From contig VUYV01000069.1 in the NCBI GenBank assembly GCA_008711295.1, positions 3,240,718-3,304,717 of the forward strand: a DNA stretch of 64,000 nucleotides. The letters run 5' to 3'. The notes beneath the pieces were generated by a model. That model ran no database searches. It saw only the letters and a list, made by a program, of their open reading frames with translations, and was not told the DNA's origin. This stretch comes from Anarhynchus alexandrinus. Its lineage: Eukaryota; Chordata; Aves; Charadriiformes; Charadriidae. Below, one piece after another: positions 13,318 through 25,382 of the stretch (the stretch's first letter is position 1; every line of letters starts with the position of its first letter). The translations under genes were made by a program, and so were the position numbers.

Positions 13318-16300
13318 GCGGGGCTTGTGTCTTATTCACCTATAAATTACAGATCAGGAATTGTAACGGCACATACACTTTGTCCGTTTTAATAGACAGT
13401 GAAATTTTTGCTCGATTCAGCAGAAGAATGGCTTTCCAGACAGTTATGTGAGTTAGGTGGGAGTCACGGACCTGTGGCATTGGGAGTACAAGGACAGGAA
13501 TGAAGCGGAGACTGAACCCCTCTCAATAAATCCAACGTCAGGCTAAGGTTTTGGGGAATGAGGGCTCCCTTGTGCAGTCCAGAAAAGCCAGAACAGGCTT
13601 TAGCTGTTTATGATACCTGTACTGCTACGGCCTGTGAGTTTTCCTCTGCCTGGTGAGTCAAAGTCATGCACATGTAAAACTGAATCAACACTGTGACCTT
13701 ACTTGCTAGTCACAAGTACCACATGGGTATAACAGTTTATTTCATGTTTACAGTGCAGAGTGAAGAGTATTAAAAAAAATAAAACAAAACCCCAATTAAA
13801 ATATGATTCACATACCAAAATTTGATTAAAATAGCACTGATTCCAGGACCTGTGGTACCCTCACAGAAGGGTGATCCAGTTCATTACATCAATTATTTTC
13901 TTCAGCTCTAGATCTGCAAAAGGTCTCTGATGTCACAGCACCGAGAGCTGCAATACCTTGGGAGTTCCAACATGTCGCTTCTGGTGTTGTGGGAACTCCT
14001 TCAAGAGGAGGCAACCAGCTCTTTTTCCTCACTATTTCCTTACACTATTTCCTTGTGTTGAGCAGGCTTAACGTGATAATATTCTGAAAGAGCCCTGGAA
14101 GCAGAAACCAGAGCCTGATCCTCCCTCTCTGACTTCACCTGAAAGTCCTGATCCTCATGTAAGTCACACCTCAGTACTGTGAGGGGAACAGCTTCAGCAG
14201 GAGGGACAAAATAGCTGTGCCTACGGTGACAACCCAGACACTAGAGAAGTCTCCTGGGAAGGTGGAAACGGACTCCCCTGGCTCCAGGCTCCATGGATGA
14301 GTGCTGTGGCTGAGCCCACTGCTGTGTCCTCCCCACCTGGACCAGCATCCCAGGTGTCACCAGCTCCCCCGTGTGCCTGGAGCCCCAGCCGGGCAGGGTG
14401 AAGGGAAGGGTGCTGGGTCTGCAGGCTCTGCAGGAGTTTGTGTCACCATCTTGGTAAGAATTGAGGAAATGTACTCATTAAAAAATTAGGCATCTACAGA
14501 TTTCAGGCATTGACAGAGTCAGACAGCAGCCGAGCAGAGTTTTGGGGGAGCTATATTTGTACTGGAGTCCAGAGAGGCAGTTCGGTGGAATGGCAGCATG
14601 ACAAATGTGACAGGCTTATACAAATCTTCAGCTTCTCTTCAGAAAGATAGTTAACGGGACTTGGAATTACTGAGGGCACAGATGCAAGATCCATTTCATG
14701 CCATGACTTCGGTTGTCTGACTCTCACACTGCACCGGGAGGAGAATCCAGGTGCCCTGTGCTTCACCAAATTTTTTTTTTCTGATGCCACCCTTTCCTTG
14801 ACACTGCCAGCAAAGCTCTTCCCCCTTTCTATTCCCCTCCCCGAGCCAACAGGCATTTTAAATATACAACAAGTACAGCTAAAACTTTCATTTAGATTCC
14901 TGACGACTGGCACCACAGTTATTATATCCCCAGACTGACAGTTCCTGCTGATTGGTGCCACTCAATTCAGAAAGCAATATCGCTTTGATATATCAACCTG
15001 GCAACTGCCTGCAGGAAGCTATTCTAGTCCTTCTCTCTGAATTTCACTCTAAGAAATACACTCCTTTCAACAGGATTTTTCAGGGAAAGAAAGGCAGAAC
15101 ATTTAAGAGAGGGGATGGGAAGCTCACTATGCCCCCCATAGCCTTAAACAAGAGCACCTTTTTTCTTATTGAGGAGGTAGTAACTCTACAGGAGACAAAG
15201 ACCCTAGGAAGAGCCTTTACTCCAGGATTTTACACACTTGAAAAATCCAGGTCTTATTCATAGAAAAAGGAAAGGGGTTTTAAAAATTTACCGCTGACCT
15301 ATACATTCTTTACGAAGAGTTTGACATGTTGGTGTTTTAAGAATATGTTGTTCGATGTTTCAGTTCAGGCTTTGTTGTGGAGCTCAAGGGTCAAATAGTC
15401 AAGATGTTATGGAGCAAAAGCAGTTGGGAGAGTTGTGCTCAGCAGCACTTCAGCTGGGAGGATCAGGAGAGAGTTCCCTGGGATACTTACAGTACTCAGC
15501 CGCCACCAAGTTAGGGGACAGTCCGTTTGCCCATCGTGGGAATCCACCTGTGCTAATATTTACAGTTGAAAAGTAAAGACAAAAGCATACTTTTTAATAG
15601 TTCATCTCAAAGATGGAAACTAACACAACTGGAATATAAGAAGCAGGTAAATTATTTTTATTTAAACTTTCTAGAATGAAGGGAATCTGAAATCAAGGAG
15701 CTGTAGAACCAGAGTACAATCAGATCAAAGTTAGTACATATTCCAATATACATTCCCACTGATGAGCTAGTATGAGGCGAATCATGTTCTTTTGCCTCTG
15801 ACTGCCAACATGCTTTCTATTTTTTCTGAAAGACGGTATCAAACAACCTTAGTCATGACCAGCTTTCCCCAATCTTATTTCGAACACTGGTCTCAGGACA
15901 GAAAATTTCCCCCTGTCCCATGGCACAAAAATAATCTGAACTCGAGTTCCCTATGCAAGCAAGTGGGGCTGACCTGCTGGAGTACCCTGACATGCATGGA
16001 AGAGGGTCTTGGGGACCCATCCCTTAGCTGTGCTGCAGTTCCTCTGCTTTGTTTTTTTAATGCTTAAGAAAGTTTCACTTCAGTTCCTGGGGAAGAATTG
16101 CCTGGCTGCTACTTATTTCTAATAGTCTTTCCCATTCCTAAGTAACCACTTTCATAAAGGTAGGCTTTTCTCACAATAGCAATGCAAGCCAGAGCCTGTG
16201 GTTCAGCCCGAAAGCTTTGGGAGCAGACATGGGTGTATGCTGTGAAGTGTTTTGCTAGAATTGCCAATAGCAAGAGCCCAAGGACTTTCCAGAAATGCAG

Positions 16301-17370
16301 GTGGCTGCTTATGATTTCTTCATCTTCTCTGAATGTGATTGCATTCCCTTTAGCTATTGTGTGTATCATCCTTCCATTTAGAGTTATTTTCTTAAGTGTA
16401 TCTGGAGGGCAGTGGAAAGCTTTTAGTGAAGCTGTATTGCATGCTTCAGTAGTGCTGTATGAGAATATTCATTCAATGGTTTATTTAAGAAGGAAGCAGA
16501 TGTTTTTGACATGTCAGAAATGTAAGAACGCTTTATCTTGGTGAACTGCTTCTATCAGTTCCTACAGATATTATTCACCTGTGCGCGTCTCCAAAGAAAG
16601 AAAGAGTATTTACAAGCAGCAGAGAACTCCTCCTGAATTCTCCAACATGCTGTTGCAGACAGAGGTCACAGCATCTCTGTGCACTTTGTTACTAATACAA
16701 TTGTAGGTGGAGCAGGTGGCAACACCTATTATATTAAATCCTATTAATTGAACACCTGGTCAAAAATACTCTTTCTTTCTTTTTCTTTTTTTTTAAGGTT
16801 GTTGTATAGCTACTAGCTACGGTGATTTAAAGGTCAGTTATTCAGCACATTTTCCCAAAGATTTGTACTGAATTCCTTGTAACAACAAAACCACAGTTTC
16901 TTTATCTTCTTACTCTTCCTCTTCCTGCTGTCACCTCTTGGTCGCCTTGTCAGCATGTAACATTTCACACTGTACCTGTCTGTTTGCATGCAGCCATTAG
17001 GTCTCTTTCTTCAGCACACCTATGAAGGAGATGCAATCACGTAAAAGAGGCTTTTTCATATTTCTTTCAAAGCTACTGTGACCTGCATGAAGTTGTATTT
17101 CTGAATGACTTTATTGCCAAAAAGTTAGAATATGAGGTAATTGACAGCTGCCTGTATCTGCACACCCTCACATCCTCATTTGCATGCGTGAATGTGAGTG
17201 AGAAAAAGAAAAAAAAAATCCTATATTGCCATGTGACTGTTAAGGCAGCTGCATATAATATTAAAAAATCTAGACTTTTGGTGTCTGTGCTGCAGCTGGA
17301 AGAACATGCAATATGTTTCTCTGCAATTGTCAGGTCGGTTGATTTATGGACTACTGTCTAAGTGGAGCAC

Positions 17371-17550
17371 CGGAGGATCAATGGGTTGTGTTCAGGCCAC
17401 TTGGTGACATAGCGCAGTGGCCACGTTTGCTAGGCTGTGTACATACACCGCGTCTGAGAGGAGCGGTGCAGGTTGCCTTTCCCTGTGCTCGCTCTAACCG
17501 CATCGTGAGACACCATGGCCGGCATGGTGAAATGCATCTCATCCCCCACG
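17371..17550. promoter_or_regulatory. CpG-dense islet, possible regulatory element
   Basis: About eleven CpGs occur in 180 bases, including the motifs CACCGCGTC, GGAGCGGTG, GTGCTCGCTC and GGCCGGC, while the DNA on both sides is AT-rich and CpG-poor. A 72-codon plus-strand frame at 17346-17564 covers it, but the peptide has no motif that I recognise and the frame may simply reflect the higher GC. No TATA box, splice signals or repeat family were found. A conserved noncoding element or small CpG-rich promoter is the likeliest reading; this is an inference from composition. Confidence 0.3.
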
Positions 17551-17565
17551 CTATGAACCATTAAA

Positions 17566-20500
17566 AGGAATATTGCAACAAACCTACTGCCTTCTTTCTG
17601 AACATTCAGTCAAGTAAAATTTGCATTTAAAATCGTGCTCATTCAGAGGTGTATAAAACTCTCTCCCCGTAGGACAATATTTCGGATGGTATTAAGAATG
17701 GTTTAAGGAGTCCTTTGTGGGAGGAAGAGAAAATTTGGGAACTATTCTTGAAGCTGTATTATCTTTCTTTTGTAGACAACAAAAAAATGCACCCAAGGAA
17801 AACAAAAGGATGATAAGGGAAAATGTTTCTGGAAAATGTTTCTGTTTCTGGTGCTGACTCCCTTTTACGCGCTTGTAGTTACAGGAACGCAGCAGCCGGT
17901 CAGGTGGGCTGCTCATATAGCTAGCAAGTCATTCCCAGTGTCTGGCTGTTGAAAGCATTGATTTATCTCACCGTGTCAGTCATGGCTCACAACAGAACAT
18001 CAAGATTTGCAAACTACAGGCTTTATTTAGACACAAAATGGAGAAGGAGATTTAAAAAAAAAAAAAAAAAAAGAAAAAGCTGAAGATGGAAATGACCTCT
18101 TGGGAGTGACAGTAGGATCTGTGTGTTTCTCTCCTAAGCATTCCCGGAGATTTCATAGGAGCAGGCAGAGGTGGTGAGGCTGCCAGTTTCTTTCCCTCCA
18201 GCTGGTTATCACTGAGATGCCTCCCAAGCCTGATAAGCCTCAACAAGGCTAGGAGGACCCAGTGGTATTGGGGATGATGAGAAAGCCATGAGGGTTTAAC
18301 TTGCTGCCAGTATCCCATGCACCCCTGCACCTGCCATTAGTGACCTTTCCACTCAAAATGGCTGACAGATTTGTTTGATAAATTTAGCAAATAAAAGCAT
18401 ATACAGATAGAGTGTCCATTTCTTCATTGTCCCGTCCCATCCCCAGCTTATTCAGTGAAATAGTCTCAACATGTCGAGCTAAACAGGCAGCGTGTTTTGG
18501 AGTTTTCTATGCAAGTAAAGGAAAAGGCTACAATGACCCAGGGAATTCTCAGAAAATGTGAAATACTTGGGTGAATCAGTAATTTAATTTATAGTCTGTG
18601 CAATATCAGCCACATCTGGGTGTGTAAGATGCCATTGCATATGTGAGTGAAATAGTAGAGCAATGAATGGAAAAGAAAAGAAAGGGGAAAAAAAGCTGCA
18701 GAACTAAATCCAAGCCTTTTGTTAATGGCCATTACTCCACTCATTTAACATAAATGATAATATTCTGCTGAGAAGGACAAAATGGATACAAGGTTTTGAC
18801 AGACTGGTTTCATGCAACCTGGGATTCAGCCACTTTACTTGTGAAATGTCTTCTACACTGACTCAGAGGAATTGGTACCACAAGGACCGCTGCACAAGTA
18901 CTCTACCTATGTTTCTTTCACAGCAACAAAGAGAGGTGAGAGTGTTATTAACAATGAGTCAGACCACTGAATTCTCTGTAAGTGCTCTCAGGACAGCATA
19001 GCAAATTTATAAATTCTCAACATTTTCTAGCTGACGGTCTTATACCAAGAGTACCTTCACAGATTCCACTCACAGCTATTTGCAAACTTCATTGTTAATG
19101 GGAAATATTATTTCAGTTTTGTCAGTTGCATTTGAAGAAGGGCTGCACTGTTGACAAGGTTTTCTGAGTTTGCTGTTGTTTTCCTAGAGCTACTCTGTAC
19201 ATTTTCAAATGAAGTATTTCTTCATAATAAGATATGTCAAATTTCATTTTGCAGTGAGTCAAAGAGATTCTGCATTGAAGTGCCTGGGGAGAACTTTAGA
19301 AACTGAAGCGTGCCTAGAATTAAATCTTGAAATTAGGCAGTTTGTCCTAAAAGTCAGGTTAAACATCAAAGATTCCCAGCAGATGATAAAGGATACCCTA
19401 TGTAGTCCAGGGTAATTAATAATATTTGATTCCTTTCTTGTTTTGCTGCATTTCAGTGTTCCAGCTTGATAAGGTTCCTCAACATACTGCTCACATACAT
19501 ATATTTACTTGAGAATATATACTTCTGGAACCCATCAGAGGCACCACTTGAGCCTGAGATCTGGTCTGATTTCCTATGCTTAACAACTTCAAGGCCTAGT
19601 TTATAATTGCTTGGAAGCTTCCGTAAGTCCGGATTCTAGAGGCAATGACGTTAGTGCTTCAGAAGGTGGCAGTCTGCTTCTGAATCGTGAGTGAAAACAT
19701 GCTCCCAAGTCGAGGAAACCAGAAAGATGGTGAACAGTACATACATCTCAATACTGCAAAGTACTAAACACTCCGGTACTGCTCCAGTAAAGCATTTAAA
19801 TGAGTGACCTGTCCCTTCCCAAAAATGGACCCATGCAAGCATGCTGGGCTGGACTGAGTCAAAGTCTTCAGTACTTTGGAAAGCTGGACTCATGCCTCTT
19901 TCTGTGATACCGGACACATAGCTGGGTTGTTTCCATCAGTTCTAGTAACAGTCTGCATAACTGAGTTTTCCCCCAGTGCAGTCAGTTTATCTGTTTGTCT
20001 GTTTCCAACAGTACACTGGTGGGCAGAAAAAGGAAAAAGACAAGAAAATCATCCAGGATGTTCTGAACCATTGGTGTATTTGCAAAAAAAAAAAATAATC
20101 AAGTTTACGCAATGTCTTAGGTTTTGAGTACTCAGATTAAAAATCAGGATTTTCAGAAAATTACCTACGTTTGCCTTATGAAGATTGTCCCCTATCAGAT
20201 GGTTCAAGATGTTTACAGATAAATAAAGGCATTCATAATCACAGTCACTTTGAACAATATAACTCCCTTAGTCTAGAACGATCTCAAATTATGTCTCTGT
20301 GTGTATAGTTGTGTGTACATAGGTGTATATGTATATATATGCTGTTTTCATGTTCATGAAAGAAGAACTTGTGTCAGATACTATATGTATGATTCTGAGT
20401 TGATATTCAATACCAGCTCCTCTACTGTAATTATGAAGATATTCACATTAAGAGAAAAAAAATATCTGTAAGTCTGTTCCAAAAATTTTACCATAACTGT

Positions 20501-20650
20501 GAAAATTATGTCATAGGAAAAGGAAATCTGTTTGCTGAATTTGTCAGTCTGTTAGAGATGAAGGCTAAATGTCTTTAATGGTTTGTGTCTGTAGACATGA
20601 ATCAGAAGGGGGCTTTTATCCAGTTCGCTTTACGGTATAACACTCAAAAC
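17566..20650. other. Unannotated AT-rich DNA
   Basis: I see no gene here. A 19-base poly(A) lies at 18054-18072. A 54-base open segment at 18924-18977 sits between a strong acceptor (TTTCTTTCACAG) and a donor-like CT/GTAAGT, open in one frame with phase 0 at both ends, but it has no neighbouring exon and its peptide is not recognisable. A TG/TA-rich patch lies near 20300-20342. Confidence 0.55.
18054..18072 (+). repeat. Poly(A) run, 19 bases
   Basis: This is a run of A followed by GAAAAAG. There is no recognisable retrocopy upstream and no flanking duplication that I can see, so it is called only as a mononucleotide run. Confidence 0.9.
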
Positions 20651-20700
20651 ATTTCATGATCATTTCTATGATCATGATTACCCAGTCATAGTTTCAAAGG

Positions 20701-20752
20701 CCCTTCCCTTCCCTTCCCTTCCCTTCCCTTCCCTTCCCCCCCCTTCCCCCCC
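20701..20752 (+). repeat. (CCCTT)n microsatellite, left array
   Basis: About eight perfect CCCTT/CCTTC units degrade into C-rich variants (TTCCCCCCC) at the right edge. An identical-orientation array follows at 20892-20925 on the far side of a GC-rich insert. The purine-rich complement is AAGGG. This array type is unstable and often mis-assembled. Confidence 0.95.
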
Positions 20753-20891
20753 CGGTACCCCGGGAAATGTTGACATTATCCAGGCGTGAATAAAGGATAG
20801 CAGGGGGTGGCCGGAGGGAAATGCAGCAGGAGTTCAGGGTTGCTGCAATGCCAGGGTCTGGGAGAACCAGGGCTGTGCCCCTGCCATCAAN
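20753..20891. other. GC-rich insert between two (CCCTT)n arrays, ending in N
   Basis: About 138 bases of GC-rich, non-repetitive sequence lie between two arrays of the same unit in the same orientation. The right junction carries a single N at 20891. Either the arrays and insert belong to a larger repeat, or a non-array fragment was inserted, or the segment is a gap-filling product. No open frame or known element is recognisable in it. Confidence 0.6.
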
Positions 20892-20925
20892 CCCTTTCCT
20901 TCCCTTCCCTTCCCTTCCCTTCCCC
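20892..20925 (+). repeat. (CCCTT)n microsatellite, right array
   Basis: About six units of CCCTT/TTCCC follow directly after the ambiguous base at 20891. Unit and orientation are the same as in the array at 20701-20752, which suggests one original array interrupted by the insert between them. Confidence 0.95.
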
Positions 20926-23900
20926 TAAAAGTGTGTTGTATTGAAATATTTGAATCTTTGTCTTTCCTTTCTCTCTTCTGCAGTAGAATCCATCAGTCTT
21001 AGGGGACTCTTCCCACAAAATAGCAGATAGAAAAAAATAATGTTACACCCAAGACAGGGTGAGCTCCCTATCTCCATTATTTTTACAGCAATAGACTTCT
21101 TTTTTTTTTCCACATTTATAAAAAACACATCTTTGCAGCAAAGATTTCCCTTACCTCAGCTTTTCTTCTGTGTTGCATCTCAGGCCAGCCAGCATGCACT
21201 GTTGTTCTGTGCAAAGCATATGTTGCACCTTGAGATGCTTTAAAATAATACACATTTTGCAACTATCCTGATTATTCTGGTGCTGTTACACAGGTTTATA
21301 AAACTTTTACTTTTTCTTTAATACTGGAATAATACAAGAAAAAAATACTATTTTTGCAGAAAAGACATCTGTAAAGAAATGTTTTCTTTGGACAATACTA
21401 CTACATCAAAGCATCATTGCATAAATAGAAGAGCTTCATAAAAACATTGATCAATAAAAATGATTAAACACCATAGCAAGATGGAATTATCAGCACCTGA
21501 CCACACCTGTGAAATATTTCAAATACAGAGGAGGTCTGTAATCTGTTTGTTTTGTTAAACTCAGAGCATAGAATAAAAACATTCACTTCTGCATTTTCCG
21601 GATTGCATTTTTTATTTCTTTACAAAGGGAGCATCAGTGCATGTGAACAAAACAGTTCCACTCAGTAGGGCACATAGCTCAGAGCATTCTCTCCCATTTT
21701 CAGTGACCTGGAAAGCACAAAGGCTGTTGTGCTGAAAAAAAGGAAAAAAAGAAGAAAAAAGAGAAAAAGAAAAAAAAAGGGAGAGAGAGAAAAAAGAATT
21801 ACCAGGATAGCTGTAGACAAATAGTACCTTCATTATCAACATAAATTTGAAACCTATCAGTTTCCTTGGAGAAAGTGATTATCAGGGAAGTGGAAACATA
21901 GCTCTCTATCTCACTATGGTTTCATTTGGGAAATGTTGAGAAACAACAATGATAAAGAATTTGAAAAGCAACATCTCTGTTACTGTCATAACAAAATGTA
22001 ATCAATGAAAGACAAAAAAGGCAGACACTGAAGAAAACGATGGGACAATACCTCTCATAGAAGAACTCTTATCTTGTAGGACACCACAGACTAAAGCACT
22101 ATTTTATTTCACGGTGTTGCTTTGTGGAGTATTACACAACATAATGAGACCTTATTCAGGTTGTACAAAACCAGCTGGAATAAATTCCAGAATTATCACA
22201 CAGCGATTACAATTCAACACAGCCACATTGAAATAATGAAGACAATAGGGCTTCTTTCCACTGCTGTATACATGACCTTTTCCATAGTCACCCTGTAGCT
22301 AAAGGATGCACGTCACTGCTTCCTCTTCTCTCCTGTAAAATGACCGCGTCACTCACCTGGCAAGCATTTAGCCTGTGGGGCAAGACACAGGCACACATGG
22401 GGGTCAGTGGAATGGGTGTTCATGGAATGAATGGGAAGGGAATTTGGGCAGCAGTAACGGTGGTAAGGCAGAGATAACGCTCCAAATGATGAGAAAGATC
22501 ACAGGGCAGGCACTGTATGGACATGATAAAAGCTTTGCTAACAGTGGCAATGATTCACGTGGAGTTTCCACATGCCACAGAAGGTGGCAGGCAAAATTTA
22601 TTGGAGCTGTCACATTGGGTATGGGACTGGTGCATGAGTGGGACTGCAGGACATGCAAAAGTGATCAGTCAAATAGAAGAAGAAAAGCTATTTCTGCAGT
22701 AAAATGTTCCCCTGACTTAGGGCCATGATGATTATTTGTTACTGTCTGTTTTTAATGAGACATCTTGTTGGTGGTCAATGGATAATTCTCAAGCACTTGA
22801 CAGCACAAGCTTGACTCAGGACATTCTGTAGTGGAACAAGTGCAAATGAAGAGGTAAATTTGCAAAAGGGTGAGATGTGCACTTGTGGATATACTTTGTC
22901 TGCAAAATTTGCATCTATAGTTCAATTATGCATAGAAATTTGAATAGTCCTACTTCTAACTACCTGATGGCTGAAAGGTTAAATCATTTACCTGGAGACA
23001 GATATGCAAACCAAGTACACACTTCAAACCATAAAGCACATTTTCTTGCAAACTGGGAAAGATGGCCTTGATCTGGCTAAAAATATCCATCGGTGACTAC
23101 CACCTTCACTGGGAGTTATTCTTAATATTCTAAATCCAAATATCTGTAGAAATCCACACCCATTTCTTCTCATATTATAGTCAATCTTTAGGTATTACAG
23201 TGCAGAAAAAAATATCTGGTTGACACTGGCATCCTGCATCTTCTATTTTTGTTCTAGTTTAATATATAGCTGAGAGCTGGTCACTCTTGTTAAAATCACT
23301 GGCATTAGAAGTAGGTAAAAAACCAGTAAGACTGAAGCATCAGAATAAATCAGTATGATACAATAGAGCATAGAAGGACTATAGTATTTTGTTATGTGTA
23401 AACCTGCAGTTAACCATGTTTGTTTTTAAAATTGATGAGAAGTATAACAGCATGATGGATGTCCTCTTTAAAATTCTTCCCATGAAGACTATTCAGAAAT
23501 AGAATCAACTTTATATTTAGTTATTAGCAGCTATTCCTGCTTTTAAACTGGAGAAAAAGTGACAGATCTAGAAAAATAATATTCCAAAATAAAATTAGCT
23601 TTAAATAAGGAAAACATCAGAATTATACTACCAAAAATTAAATTACTATCACTAATATGAAAGACTGTCTCCTTCAGAGGAGTCTTATAACGCAATTGCA
23701 TCAACTAGCTCCTCAATAAAGTGAAAAGCATTGTGATGTGACTTTAAAATGATATGAAAATCAGATACATTGTGGGAAAATGGTGCTGGAATGGTGATAT
23801 CTAATATGTTGAAAGGCTTTCCGAAATAACACTAATCAGTACTTAGGAATATTTTACTGATATCCTGTGATGTGCTTGTGGGAATAAAAAAGAAGAGGTA

Positions 23901-24689
23901 AAACAAACCTTACTTCAAGCTGCTGATTTGTTGAATGAAGAAGTAGGGTCACAGAAGATGTATAATCTTTGATTAGCCCGTTATGTAAAAACATTGAAAC
24001 TATGAAGAAGAATTTTTCTAAGTGTCCAGTGTCTGTACAGAAATCATGTCGTGATAGTAACCAACTGAAGCCAGATATGTACACCTCAATGCTAACACCC
24101 ATATTTGTAATTTTAAAATACAATAACGTATTATTATCGTTTTGCCACACACATTAACAGTTTTAAATAACAAACGTAAGGCTGCAAAAATATATCATAG
24201 TTAAATGTAAGATGAACATATGTGGCAAATTCTGTCAATAGTATATGCATTTATGAACACATTTTCCAAGATTTCTAAATGGTTTTACACTCAATACAAT
24301 CCAAATTGTGTTGTCTGTGTCATGAAATTACAAATGATTTGTAACGGATAGTGGCCCACACTCCTCTCAGCTCTGCAAAACTACTGGATGTGAGTTTCTT
24401 TGCTCATTGATTGGTCAAATGAGTTAGCAGAAACATTAGAATGCACAGGAAAGCAGTAATTTAAAAATAGTGTTAGAAAGCAACATCCAGACAGATTCAT
24501 AAGATCAAGCATTAGCTGATATTAACACATTCCATTGTCGATGTCCATCAGACACTCCAGATTATGGATTCTTCTCCAGTTTAAGTCACTTCAGAAAAAG
24601 TAATTCTAAGAACAAAAATTCTCTTCTGGAAAATAATTATTCTGTCTGGGAATGTTTTGTTGTGTAGGGGTAGAATCTTACACCTGTAA
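20926..24689. other. Unannotated AT-rich DNA
   Basis: No gene or recognised transposon is visible. The only distinct feature is the purine tract at 21734-21797. The 117-codon plus-strand frame at 22375-22728 and the 98-codon minus-strand frame at 23854-24150 show no motif that I recognise and are opposed by frames on the other strand. Confidence 0.55.
21734..21797 (+). repeat. Polypurine tract
   Basis: Sixty-four bases are almost only A and G, made of A-runs broken by single or double G and a short (GA)n segment. It is low-complexity sequence with no sign of a neighbouring element. Confidence 0.85.
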
Positions 24690-24925
24690 AACTTTCAAAT
24701 TTCCTCTCTACTTCTCTAATTTTCTCCTTTTCCCCTCACTTTTCCTATAATTGTTATATCTTTTACATATATCTTTTACATATATACTTATATCTTCACA
24801 TTCATTAATTTATTAAGCTTCTCTTTCTGTTTCTTCATCCTTCACATGTCTCTGTTAACCATCTTCCTTTGCTCTTTCTTTTCTCTTCCACAATTTCCTT
24901 TTACTTTTTTCTTTTTTTTTCCCCC
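24690..24925 (+). repeat. Pyrimidine-rich low-complexity region
   Basis: This is a roughly 235-base T- and C-rich stretch (TTTCTCCTTTTCCCC-like) interrupted by a TATA-rich centre. Within it a 13-base unit, ATATCTTTTACAT, is perfectly duplicated at 24756-24781. No open frame of note lies on the plus strand. Confidence 0.7.
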
Positions 24926-25074
24926 ACTTTTAAACTAATTTTTGGTAATTTCTTTCCCGCTAAGTCTCTGCTTCTGGAGGGAACAACAATGCCCCCAAGT
25001 CTAAGCAGTTTGATACTATTGAGTCTTCTGCAGTAGCTTTGCAGAAGTGGCAAGGTCCCTTGGAAAATGCACTG

Positions 25075-25165
25075 ACTAAGGAGTAGATGGGCTCCAGTCC
25101 TGTGCTCAAATCTGTTACTACTCAGCTTTGTCATTTTGGGTAAATTTTTTAGCTTTGTTGTCTGG
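25075..25165 (+). repeat. MIR-like SINE remnant
   Basis: The order of motifs matches the core of MIR elements as known from amniotes: a segment like 'gggctccagtcctgtgctcaaatctg' (MIR: agtcccagctctgcc) and then CAGCTTTGTCATTTTGGGTA (MIR: ctgtgtgaccttgggca). About 90 bases are alignable by eye with high divergence. A consensus search would confirm or reject it. Confidence 0.4.
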
Positions 25166-25339
25166 CTACTTTTAATTTGCCCCCATGTGGGCATAGGTAA
25201 TGGAAGGTAAGTCCTTCCATTTTAATTTGCTGGTTTTTTTGAAAATCAGTTTAGCTGACCAGGTATAGACAAGAAACATGACGCTCACTGGTGCAGTGTG
25301 TTGTAGTTAGCCACCGCTGCCTCACATTCACCAAAGGCT

Positions 25340-25382
25340 GGTTGGTTGGTTGGTTGGTTGGTTGGTTGGTTGGTTGGTTGGT
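25340..25382 (+). repeat. (GGTT)n microsatellite
   Basis: About ten perfect GGTT units form a tetranucleotide array. It starts within CTGGTT and ends at GGTGGATGG. It is a useful length-polymorphic marker candidate; no function is implied. Confidence 0.95.

Larger units (their letters stand above)
7531..17365. other. Unannotated intergenic or intronic DNA
   Basis: Nearly 10 kb with no gene that I can recognise. Details: a possible MIR remnant near 9176-9225, a tandem 15-base motif at 9211-9240, a moderately GC-rich pyrimidine-biased patch at 10140-10560, a 17-base poly(T) at 13301-13317, and a GC-rich patch at 14230-14455 ending in a donor-like CTTG/GTAAGA. The 136-codon minus-strand frame at 14551-14961 and the 120-codon plus-strand frame at 16182-16544 have no recognisable motif. 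An exon-like open segment at 8366-8442 (GAG acceptor, CCGAG/GTAAGA donor) has no partner exon. Confidence 0.5.

Noticed and set aside
14551..14961. 136-codon minus-strand frame
   Set aside because: No motif and no supporting signals; single unsupported frame in noncoding-looking DNA.
18924..18977. 54-base open segment between a strong acceptor and GTAAGT
   Set aside because: Very short, isolated and without a recognisable peptide; likely a pseudo-exon.
20654..20677. Perfect 10-bp palindrome TCATGATCAT/ATGATCATGA just before the (CCCTT)n array
   Set aside because: AT-rich self-complementary GATC strings of this size arise by chance; no element border is evident.
20753..20765. GGTACC and CCCGGG next to each other, resembling a cloning polylinker
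   Set aside because: The order and spacing do not continue into any vector sequence; it is explained by the C-rich edge of the array.
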